From Ricordea florida (lineage: Eukaryota; Cnidaria; Anthozoa; Corallimorpharia; Ricordeidae), in NCBI GenBank assembly GCA_949710005.1, contig OX453277.1:14378008-14442007 (forward strand): DNA of 64,000 nt, in the 5' to 3' direction. The notes beneath the pieces are model-generated. The model saw only the letters and a list, made by a program, of their open reading frames with translations. It ran no database searches and was not told where the DNA came from. The translations under genes and the position numbers were made by a program. Positions 44,101 to 56,100 of the stretch are shown in pieces (within the stretch, counting starts at the first letter, position 1; every line of letters starts with the position of its first letter).

Positions 44101-47100
44101 CAACGACCAGTTGATACTAAAGGAGATCTCAGAGGTATCTGGGTTACTTGTACTGAAAGGTGGTAGACTCACAGCACTACTCTCAGCACTCATTCACGTT
44201 GCAAAGCAGTTTAAGTTAAGTGAGCCTGAACCTATTCCAGCGCATATTGGGGTTGACACTGTCCATTGATAGTACTCACTTGAAAGCTTCCTAATAAGGT
44301 GCCTATTAGGAGACTATGATGGGTCTGAAAAAAATTGAAAATCCAACAAGGCCATTCTAGTAATAGGTATACGCAATCAGAAAGAGAAATGTCAAAGCCT
44401 CAACCTGTCTTGATCCGACCTGGCTCCAACTTTGACTGGAGCACTATAACTATTGGAGAACCTAGAAAGAACCCTTATGATGGCGCTGCCTCAAAGGTCT
44501 ACGTGAAAGGTGAGAACGGCGAGAAGCGCCCAATATTCATTGAATTGGCCAAGCATAAGGTTTGGGGAGTCTCAGGTAGATGGAAGTTCGGACTCAATGC
44601 CAGAAAACAAACAAACAAAAACATAGAGGGGTTCCAAGTGTCCTACCCAATGACATCTCGTAGTAGCGTGAAGAAGCCCAGAGATGATGAGAGGTTAACG
44701 TTTGCCATATTCGACGCCATGAGAGCTTTAACAGCAGATGCCATCAGTAATGGTTTCCGTAAGGCTTCAAGTACAACATATGATGCATATAAGAAACATA
44801 AAGACGATACCATACTGGCAGTCAAACCAATGTATGACTACACCAAGGACAAATCAAAACCTCAGGGGGCATACCTTAAGTTCAATACAAAAGGTAAAGG
44901 AGAGAAAATCAAGTGTAAGACCAGAATATATGGAACTGGTGTAGGTGAAGAAAGCCCGTTTGATTTTATGTATGATGAGGATAAGCCTATCCTAATGACT
45001 GCTCAAATTGTTCTGCGATGGGATGATATATACTGGGGTGGTCATGGTACCACTGGATATGGGGCATCAATGCGTGTACATGTGTCAGAAATCACACTAA
45101 CCCCAGCAGAATATGATGACGATGGAGATGAGTGTTCCGATGAATCTGGAGACGAGTCCTCTGATGAGTCTGACGATGAATACTCATTCTTGAGTAAGAA
45201 GTTAGATGATGATGATGATGATGAAGCTCAATTCAAATTCAAACCTATTGACGAACTACTAAATGAAGAGGAAGAAGAAGCGAAGCATCCAGTCCCAGCT
45301 CCCCGTAGGAAGAGGACATAAGGTGCCAGCTCAAGACTTATTAGTTTCCTAGTATAGTACTTACTAGGAGACTTAAAGATTTGACTCGTGCTCTCCAAAA
45401 CATGTCTGAAGAAAAGACTGAGCAGATCACTAAGGAGCCTGATACCAAAGTCAAGATCAGAGACCCTAAAAGAGTAGAGGCTGGTAAGAAGTTATCAGCC
45501 ATTAATAAAAAAGCTGGGGAAGCCTTGAAGCGGGAAGAGGAGAGAGAGGCTAAGGCCCGTCAAGATGAGAAGGATGAAAGCGCTTCCATGGATGTTAATG
45601 CCTGGATTCCTAGTTTGTCCTTCCAAAATGTGTTAACACTCGGGTCCATTGGATTCGCTGCCTATGCCTTATTCACGAGTTATAAGAGTAAGATAGCCGA
45701 CTTGCGTGTACCAGCTCGCACATTCAATCCCCCTCCCGTCAAAAACATCGATGAGAGCATGAGGGCGGCTGACCAAGAAAATAATTTAAAAGATGGGTGG
45801 ATGTAGTCCATAAAATGGCTGAGAACAAGCTCGTAAAGACCGTTACTGATTCTGCAGTCCTCGTGGGGCTTGCCGCCGCTGTGGGTTATGTGGGCAAAAA
45901 GGCCCTGAGAGAATCATTCATTGGCGATCTATCGTCCAGTATCATGAACTATGGTAAATGGGTCGCTGTCTTGGCGGCAAGCATGTATCTCAAAACTTAC
46001 TTAGAGGACCAGAAGATACTACCCAGTAACTGATGGCGAGTATAGCGATCATGATTGGAGGGGCAGTCCTCCAAGCAACAGCCTTCATTGGTGGGAATTA
46101 TATAGCAAAGGCCCTCAGTGGGTCATCATCCAAAGATTTGGAATTAGAAAGGGAGAGGCATGACAAAGCCCAGGAGAAGTACCAATAAGATTACGCTGAG
46201 TACCAGGAGAAGCGGCTGGCTTATATTGACTTTTTGAATAAGAGAAAGGGTGACGTGAACCAGGCCTCTGAGAACATATCAAAGACGGATGAAGCGCTGA
46301 AATTGTACAGTCAAGACAATCCTCCCAAGTTCTCTGACTATTACCGACCGAATGGAGACCAAAGAATGGGTGAGATGGTCTATGTCTCCGGTGGGATGTT
46401 AGCCCTTGGATACATCACGAGCAAGTGGTTGTGATAAACTAATTTAGAAGTTTCCATATTTGATATCCAATATGGCAACTGCTGATCCTGATCTTGATCC
46501 GACTGAATTAAATGAACCAGGGGCCACTGGTGGTGACGATGGGGATGATACGCTTTATCTTAGCCCAATAGCCACAAAGACATCCACAACTCGTGTTGAC
46601 CCTGATATGGAAGAGGAAACATCATTCACGGGAGACAATTTAGGTGAAACAGTCCCATTGATAGAAGAAATGGAAGTCGACCAAGATGAAGCTTGGGCTA
46701 AGATCAGAGCAAGATTCCCCAAAGTCGATACTTCCAAGTTTACAGCTGGTCTGAATCAATTCAAGCAAGTAGTTGTGAAATTGATTAGGAAAGGCTCTGT
46801 ACCTTATGAGTTCTTCAAAGGCGATGAAGTGAATGATAGATTGCCCGATACCATAAAGAATAGCCTCGGACCAAGCGCAGCCGAGATTGTGGAAGCTAAT
46901 GATGGTCAGATAGCGAAGAAAAAGGGTGCCCTCACCAAACTGAAGGAGAGGTTAAGATTCCATCGAGACAAGCCACTGAAAACCCCAGAGGAAGAAAGGC
47001 AAATAGAGGATCTCGAAAGACAAGTTGGTGAACAGGAGCGAGAGATAGGTAGCCTGGAGGAGGAGAATGAGCAAATCCAGGAACGAATGTCATTGCGAGA

Positions 47101-50100
47101 GCGGGTGAAAGCCATCTTCAAGAAATATGGATTCACAGCATTTGCCGTTGTGAGTGCCGTTAGTGTGGTCATTGGCGTTATCGTGTCTAATCTTTCCAAA
47201 GCGCTCTCGAAATTGGGGAAAGGCGTTGGAGATGGGCTGAAGACCATTGGTAAGAAACTGGGTGAGATATTGCCTGGAATGGTGGGGGCGATCGTGAGCT
47301 TTCTGTTCAAGACTGCCGGGGAGGTCGTTTCATTCCTGGGGAAGAACGCTTGGCTATTAATAGTAGCGGTTGTCGTGTACTTAGTAGAGCAATTGAAGAA
47401 GAGGCATCGTTGAATGTAAATGTGGAGCTATTGCGTCAAAGAGAGAAAGGAGACTGAATGCGTGCCTGGCAGTGAAACATACACCAAAACCTGTAGTGGT
47501 AGGTATATGATGAAGTGCAAATGTGCCAGCTGTGGGATAACCAAGACTCGATTCCTCTCAGAGGCTGAGTATAAAAATTTAAAGAGGACCAAGAGATAGT
47601 CCAAAATGTTGAGCGTTACAATGTACGAGTCTGAAACGAGGGTGTACTTGGATCCTCCCCTGGACAAGGTTCGGGAGATACAACTCCTGGATTGCAGGAT
47701 ACCCAAACGATTGGTGAATTTCAAAGACCGCCAGGGTTTACTCAAGGAGGACAATCGCCCATTCATAATAATCGAACCCGGTACATATTCACTGCGCAGT
47801 ATCCATGCGATATTTCTCAATGATACGGATAATGCCAAGCTCTCAATCATTGAGACTGATACTGTTGACTATCTGTATTCCAATAAGAGCTTCAACACTA
47901 AATTTACGAGAGGACTACAAATTGGGCTGGGGGTGCCTGAAGTCATAAAACCTGGCAAGTTATAACCCATAAATGTCCAGATCAAAGAGCCCCTGAGACT
48001 TACGTGCAGTCTAGTGGATAACCGGTCATCCTATATGAATAATGCTCGATTCGCAGGCCCCGTGAAGATCTCCCCCTCATACCTCCTTGCCAACATACCC
48101 TCACAGGATTATCCAGTCATCCCGGCTCAGAAATTGAAAACTCCCATAAATCACTTCGATCTGAGCATTCTCGACAGTGAGTGGAAAAAATTGGATCTGA
48201 ATGGGTCTCCCATCACCGTCAGTTTAAGATTCAGATAACATTTTAAAAGGACGTTAAGATCCTAACCAAAGCTGGATGAATACAAAAGAATCTATCCCGA
48301 AGTGCCTCCAACGGCGCCTCCTCCTGATGGTGCCACTTTCAGACTACAGCAATGTTGTGAGGCTTTGAATAAGCTAAAGACCGAATTGAAGCATTACGAG
48401 ATGGTACTCAAAAAGTACAACCGGTCCAAAGGCGCGCTCATAAACGCAAGCTCGACCTGTGGTATACTATCTTGTATTCTGGCGGCAGGTGGATTGGGCA
48501 CCTCTTTGAGTGGAGTGGGAATTGTGGCAGCTATACCCTTGGGAGTGACAAGTGGAATACTTGTCTTTACTTCCATAGCGTGTGAACAAATCTCCAAGAG
48601 TCTGGCCAAGAAAGCGATCAAACACCAAAGTACCGTTACGCTAGCCAAATCCAAAATAAACACAATCGAGGACCTGGTCTCCAAGGCACCTCGTGATAAT
48701 AAGATCTCTGACGATGAGTTCTCCATGATAATCGAAGAGCTCAAGAAGTTTGAAAAGCTCAAGGCTGAGATCCGACTCAAGGCTCAAAAAAGTCCGATGA
48801 AGGGGGACGATCCTGTGGTTATGAAACAGAGGGTCCGAGAAGAGATCCTCAAAGAACTCAAAGGAGGGTCATAACCATAACTTACGACAAGGTCTCTTAT
48901 TGAGTTAAACCCAACAATCCTTCTATCCAAACACTGGATAGAAGATGGGATTGCTTAATGATTTCAGGAATAGATACCCAAACGCTGACCGGAGCCAATT
49001 CACATTTGTGACTGATATTTATGGGGGATATATGAGGTGGAAGAGGAACGGGACAACAATCATGTCTTATGATGATCCCACCGGTAAGACATGGATTGAG
49101 GATCTTCCACAGAGTTTGAAGGTGGAACTGTGGGCTGATTTGGGTTTGAGTGGCAAAACTGTAAGCTCCTTCCCAAAGAGCCTAACTCTGACCAATCGGT
49201 GGTATTCCATCCCAGCCATTGATTTTGATGACTTCACCAGTGATGTCACAAGGATGCTGACTTCTTTGGATATATACGTGTCTAATACCAAGACGTTCAC
49301 CGCTAACATGCGGAACGTGTTAACATCTCAAGTCGTTACTTTCAAGTCTGGTGCACAGAGTCGAAAGTGGTTGAACGCGCCCGATATGAATTATTGTCCA
49401 CAACAACTGAACTTTGCAGTGTGGTGTGCGACCTCTGGATGTGGAATCAGTCCCTTCGAGAGTCTGAACTATCCTAAAGTCGTGAACAGCTTCGTTAAGT
49501 TTCACGTCTACTTCACCATAAGGCGGATACTGTATGAATTGAGTGTGCCACTGCCTGATGAGCAACCATTTGCCATAGCGAACAACCCTTACAGTAAGGT
49601 TGCTTACCAAAGATTGTGCGCTGAATTCGGGATCGCCAATGATTCTGATTTCAGATGGAAAGGCGGGCGAAACAGTGGTCTGGGTGATATCTTCCTGGAC
49701 TATGGAGCTGGGTATCATGGACAGGGTGGAGGATTCCAAAATGTTCATGTGGTACGTAATTACGATGAAGAGGCAAACCAGTGGCCGGGCGCGGGTGGTA
49801 AATTCTCGGATGATGGTGGTAAGAAGGATAAGGGGGATCTCATCTCCTTCATTCGTAATGATGATTTCGCTGGGTTCAAGTATTCTTGGTTCATACCCAC
49901 GAGTGGTCATGGATTAACCAAGGCTGGACTGGGTAGACTGAATCGATCTGCTGAGGCTTTCGTTTACTGTGTGTTGGGGTCCCAAGTTAATACTCGAAAC
50001 TCGATTGTGGGCACTGGCGGTGGGGCGATTGAGACACAACAAGAGTTTTTAGCCCTGTTTGAGAGTAGTGTGATCGAGAATGACATATCAAGCTCAGTTC

Positions 50101-53100
50101 AAAGATACCAGCTCGCCACTCAGGAAGCAAAGTTAAGATTGGATCTGGCGATTGCGCCTGGAGTTTGGCTGATGCCTAGTAATATGATTATAAATACGGA
50201 GACTGTGGTTGGGTACAACAATAACCTGATGAAGGCCACGGGTGACATGAAGTTTGGTGTTAACTCAGATGTGAACCTAGAGACTAAGCCTGTGGGGATA
50301 AGCCATAACTTGGGCTCTTCAAAAGTTAAGTTGCCACAGGCAGCTGTGAAAGCTAAGTCTGTACAAGTGCAGCCACCAAAGATGGATGCTGAACCTGGAA
50401 TCAAAGAGCCTACCCCAGTCAATACCAGTACCCAGCATGAAGATACTCTGATAGCGTTGACCATTGCAGCTGCTGGGGTAGCTTGGGCTCTGTTCCGATG
50501 GTACTAAAAAAGTGGAATCGAACAACCAAAAGTCTTTGTATGTGTATATCATGGCATCTGTTGCTATTATATAGTTGGAAGCAGGAACTTCTTTGACGAT
50601 AAAAAATTCTGTGAAGAAGTAGACGATGCTCTTGAGAAATGGGGGCTGAAACTCTCGGACATCAAAATCATCATATCTGGAGGAGCAAGAGGGGCTGACA
50701 CTATGGCTGAAGAATTCGCAGTTGTTAATGGTCTACCCTTCAAAAAATTCTTACCTCAATGGGACTTCTATGGTAAAGCAGCTGGCCCCATCAGAAATAG
50801 AGCAATTATTGAGTGTGCAACGCATGTACTGGCTTTCCCATCCCTTATTAGATCCATAGGCACACAATCAGCCATTAAATTGGCTAAGAAGTACAAGCGT
50901 GAACTCATAGTAGTATATGTATAATGGATAGCATAATACTTTTGTAACGTGAAGCGCGTTACAAATGTCTAGTGTATATTCATTCATAACTCTCTTTCCA
51001 CAGTCCTTTGGCAACTTCTTCTCGTAATCTTATTAAACAAGGTGTACATGTATCCATAATAAATAGAGGACATACTTCACATAAGTGTTTTGCCATACCA
51101 TGTCCGCACACACTAGAATCACACGCATTACATCCATCCTCACTTTCACGTTTACTATGTTCACACATTCTGGAACAACACTCTATGCAATGGTATTTGT
51201 ACCCTACATACACCTTACATCTAGGCCTAATCCTACCATGCACGCAAATACCAGAGCCTCCACACTCCTTACATACATACTTAACCCTACCATGCGCGCA
51301 AATACCAGAGCCTCCACACTCCTTACATACATACTTAACCCTACCATGCGCGCAAATACTAGAGCCTTTACACTCCTTACACACATACTTAACCTTACCA
51401 TGTACGCAAATACCAGAACCACCACACTCTTTGCAACAGTATTTGGACTTACCGTGAATGCAAATACCAGTACCACACTCTTTGCAACGGTATTTGGACT
51501 TACCGTGAATGCACTTCTTAGGCATTTAAAAACTGTTAACACCATAAACTAATAATATCAATATTTCACAATCCCCATCGCTTTTTCAAACCTTCCAACT
51601 CCTCCACGTCAAGGCACCAGTCCAGTAGCCTATTTGTATGCCATGCTATAGGCATTAACTCGTCATACAAGGCTTTGTAAAAAGTCCTCTTATGTATTCG
51701 CCTCCAAACATTGGGCAATAACTCATTATGAATGTCTTTGAAATAATGGTTGTGGATAGCTCTCTCATAAGTATACAAGTAAACTCCGACATACTCAACA
51801 CTATGTTTTGTAAACTCTTCCATACTAGTTCTAACCTTATCTCCAGTCCACTTCATATCAACCCAACGTACAAACTTGTCCCAATAATACCGTTTAGCTA
51901 AACAATTAATCTTAGTAATAATAACATCAGTGCTAATTACTCATGGCGAACAATTCCGTACAGTCAGCGGTTGTTATTGCTTACTCGCTTATTGTCAGCG
52001 AGTTTCCGTGCGGGCGCATAATCTGTCAGCGATTATCCTTGCGGGCTCGTATTTTTCTCAAGAAGAAACATGGACCTTTGTAGAGAAACATGGACCTTTG
52101 TAGGGAAAGGCATGCCGCGGGTTATTACAGCTGAGTTTCTTGAACCGCAAAGAAAAAGGAGGAAAGTTGCTGCAAGGGGGCCGTTGTATGAAGTGGAAAG
52201 AATAATTTCTATGAGATCCGTTGCTGGGAATGTGCGTTGAAACTCTTGTTTACGTAAAGATAAGTGATGTAATTTTGTTTTCGAAATAAATGATAAATGA
52301 TAATATATAAAATAAATGATCCTTTATCAATTCCCTGATGTCATGGACTTTAGCACCAGGCTGCTTTCCCGGGAGGCGGTCTATGTGGCATAGTTTATTT
52401 AGTTCAGTTCTACACTGCTGGATTAGGTAGGACCTGGGAAGTCCATCAACAACCATGCTCAGTTCATGAAAGAAAGAATCACCAACAACAAACTTGTCAA
52501 GAAGGAAAACAATTTCCTCTATTTGCTGTTTATCCTCTTTAGAGAGGGTATTGTACTTTGAATCTATCTCCTGCTCTTGATCTTGAGATGGTGACAAATT
52601 AGGTGAACAATTTGATTTCATATTCAAGGTGTGCTTTAGACCTGTGTCACATTCTTAGACTAATATTGTTTCAACATTGAGCCCAAAGGATTTGCTAAAC
52701 CAAAGTCCTATTTCAGCCCTTGACAGAAAATTTTTCAGTGTTCTTGACTTGTTTTGGCTGGCAGAAAGTGTTTTCCCTTTGTACTCGGTCTGAACACAAG
52801 ATAATTTCTCTAAATAAGTAACATAATCTTCAAGTTCACTGCTTGTGTTTTGCAAGTGGCTAATAACTCTTTCCTTCTCTTGGATAATCTGACCCATTTC
52901 CTTGAAGAAAACTCCTTCTCCTTTTCAAGGTCCTTGCAATTATTTTTCCATTCCAAAACTTCTTCTTCCAATTTTCTCACTTCTCTTTGCAGTTCCTGTG
53001 GAGATTTTACTTGCTCCTGAAAAATATGGAACTTTCTTTCCCTCAAGTCTAATTGTTTCTTGGCCCTGCCTTATGTTGCCTTGTAAAGGTTTACTATTGA

Positions 53101-56100
53101 GCCAGCAATTTTTGACAAATTTTGATTAATTTCATGCCTCTTAGCTTTGTCAGTGGTAAAGCAAAAGACCTGACCCTGGATTGCTCCTTCCAACAGAAAT
53201 GTATAATCTACCTGCTGTCCAAGGAAAGCTTGCGGGGGTTTTTATGCCATTTCCTTAGTAAGGAATAGGGTATTTTTAAGGCAAACATTGGGTTTTTTTC
53301 TAGAACTTTCGATGCATAGCGCAGTTCTGGTTCAGTGACCAAAACTCGCTTTGCATATTCACGTTCACAACTTCCTGACTCTTCAGACATGGCTTTAGAA
53401 GTGGCTTTACTATTTTCGCGCCGAAATTTTTAAAGAAAGGACTTAGTGGGAGAAGACTAGGTATAAGCTTTAAACAAAAGGGGAGGGTACCAAGCTGTAA
53501 ACAGATTTCTAAAATGGCCGACGAATTCAGCGAATGGAGCGATTTTGCCAAGAGATCCTTAACTGCCGCTCGAAAGTGAACTCAATTGCTTTGAGTTCAA
53601 ACGAACGCAAATATTGGTTTTTGGACGATTCCTGGAACCTCGAAAAGAAGTTTTATTGCCTCATTTTTGGCATGAAAATCGACCTTGGTGTTCCAACAGT
53701 TGATTCCGATTTAGGGACATTAACAGGAACAACTGGGGACTGCTCAAAAATGTTCTGTCGTAGCATGTCGGCACTGATTTTAAGGAGAAGTATGGCGGAT
53801 AGGTCGATAAGTGGCTGATTTTTTTAAAAGCATTGGGAACCGGCTACTCTTGAATAAGCCACGAATAATACTGTATGGGGAAAAGAACATAGACACATCT
53901 TCCAATTGTTATTTGTGGAACTCAGGAAAATAATATTCCAAAGAAGTGGGAGCAAAATTTCTTACAAGGTAAGCTTATACTTCAGTGTCTCCTCTGCAGT
54001 TTTCGTGCGCTGCGGAATTTAAACTAAGTCCAAGAAGTATCGCGATTCGCATGCGCGGCGGCCATGATGTACGGAATTGTTCGCCATGTACACCATAGCC
54101 CGTTTCTCCATCATATTCCATTTCAAGATCAACTCTTATTCCAAACTCTAAACATGTGAAGTTAAAGTATAACGAAACACATTCAATATAACCAGGATAG
54201 AACCTTGAGATAAGACCACCCAATTCTGTACTAACCCTATCAATAGACTTGCGAAGACCTAACTTATTCTTGTTGTCCATGTAAAACAAAATGACTTGCT
54301 TACTAGGGTCATGGTAAATGGGAAACTGAAACAAGCCTTCAATCTGAGTCCAAGCACTCCTATTCTTCTTTCGATCAATTCTAGCTACTAACTCCAAACC
54401 ACTATTATCACCAAGAAGCTCATCCATCTCACCATCCCCTCTAAGCCCGAGATCTTCTAATACAAATGGATACAACCCACCACTTGGTGAAATAAATTGA
54501 ATATCATTAGCGGCCATCTTGCTCTCGGTATATGACTAGTTACTAACACACTCACACCTATCTTTCAATTTTTATGACCATCCAAACACCACACCCCTGA
54601 GAGCAATCTTGTACAATTAATACCCACCCCACCCCCACAAGGATAATTTTTGCACATTCAAGCGCGCTTCAACCAAACCCAAATTTGCATAATCACCAAC
54701 TCACAATTTCAATTTTTAACTTTCACCAACAACTAATTATTCAAAACGACTTTGTCCCAGAATGCCCACTTTGCAACTACTATTGCAGTCTTTGAATGAC
54801 GACAATCATGAAAGTTTGACTTTATAATGGAAAGCGTAACGTCAGAGATCTGACTTGCAAAATGCATTTATATAATTTCGTCTCTTCACAATTACATACG
54901 ACAGGCACGCAGTTATTATACTTGTTGAGTTATCTTGCCAAACTTAGCTAAACTTGCTAGACAGCTAATAAGAGAGCGAACAGAAATTTATTCTCCTCTA
55001 GGCTATGCAGCAGAAGAGAATTTTCATCGCGAATCAGGAAGACTAAAAACTTAGAGAAAAGTAGTTAAGAACTGGTTAATAATGTTCTCATACCCTTCAT
55101 AGGTTTTTTGAATCTTTCTATGGCCAGAAATGGACGCTAATGAGATTCATGCCCTTTGAAAAAAAACACCATGAATAATAATAATAATAATGAACTTTAT
55201 TTGAGTGTCAAGTGTATTTAGCACTGCTGTACTAATTGGGGACACTGTAAAGCACAAATGAAATAAATTAAATCAAATCAAATGTTGGTTTGTGTGGAGA
55301 GGGGAAAACCGGAGTACCCGGAGAAAAACCTCTCAGAGCAGAGTAGAGAACCAACAAACTCAGCCCACATATGACGCCGGGGCCGGGAATCGAACCCGGG
55401 CCACATTGGTGGAAGGCGAGCGCTCTCACCACTGCGCCAACCCTGCTCCCCAAATGAGGCATCGTGGTTTAGTGGTTATAGGGCGGCGCTGGTAGCCTGG
55501 CCACTGTCCTGGGTTCAATTCCCGTCCAGACCACTACCTCGATATGTATATACGGTATTCCCAAGTTTCAGGTCCTCAACCACGCTTGTAAATAGGAATA
55601 CCTTCTAAGTTCACACAGAAGACTAGATCGAATTTATGTAGAGTGCCTTTTGGGACTGTTTGGGAGGCTCATTTCTATTCTTTTGACGAGTGTTTCCACT
55701 GAGCTGTTTGTACATCCTGCCACCAGATTTGAAGATTTTTCTGGCAATAGGCTGAGACAAAATTTATCAGAGACCGTTGAAAAACAGTAGTGGCGTCCCC
55801 TAACACCGTCCCAGGGACGTATCTCGCGTTGCAACCTCGAAATGGTTCTTTAATGCCTTATTTTGAAGAACACTTGAGTAATGGTTATTTTTTTTCACTG
55901 ATTCATGTCTAAACGTCATGGCGTTTTTGTTATGTCGGCTTCTTTGCCCTCTTAAAGTTGCATAAAGTAAAAGAAAGTGACTTAATTCAAATCACGATTT
56001 GGAAGACCAAGTTTCAGCAAAGACAATAGGGAGCTTAAGCAAGAACGACGACTTCGCCGAGGACGGCACGTTTGAAAAAATGGACTTGCTTTTCTCCTGT

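Larger units (their letters stand above)
37695..54781. mobile_element. Element 2: decaying Polinton/Maverick-type element, 17,087 bp, inside a host intron
   Basis: TIRs start AGTAGTTGCAAAG, with ATTGC duplications outside. It carries orthologues of most Element 1 genes in similar order plus three extra genes. Base composition is clearly less AT-rich than in Element 1. Defects: deletion and frameshift in PolB, two frameshifts in integrase, one in MCP, an altered Walker A in the ATPase, nonsense codons in the 130-aa and penton-like orthologues, loss of a start codon, a frameshift in the SLOG gene, and a 2-kb insertion near the right end. Genes such as the 520-aa anchored protein remain open. 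Autonomous mobility is therefore unlikely. Confidence 0.94.

Noticed and set aside
49320..49917. Frames opposite and alternate to the 520-aa gene
   Set aside because: No conservation in the equivalent frame of Element 1; shadows of the main gene.
51008..51552. Two plus-strand frames of about 150 residues antisense to the zinc-repeat gene
   Set aside because: Shadows of the repeated minus-strand gene; composition follows the repeat and not a protein family.
55374..55452. A possible minus-strand tRNA gene with good A and B boxes
   Set aside because: It is continuous with a SINE body and ATT tail, and no proper acceptor stem was found; called as a SINE head.
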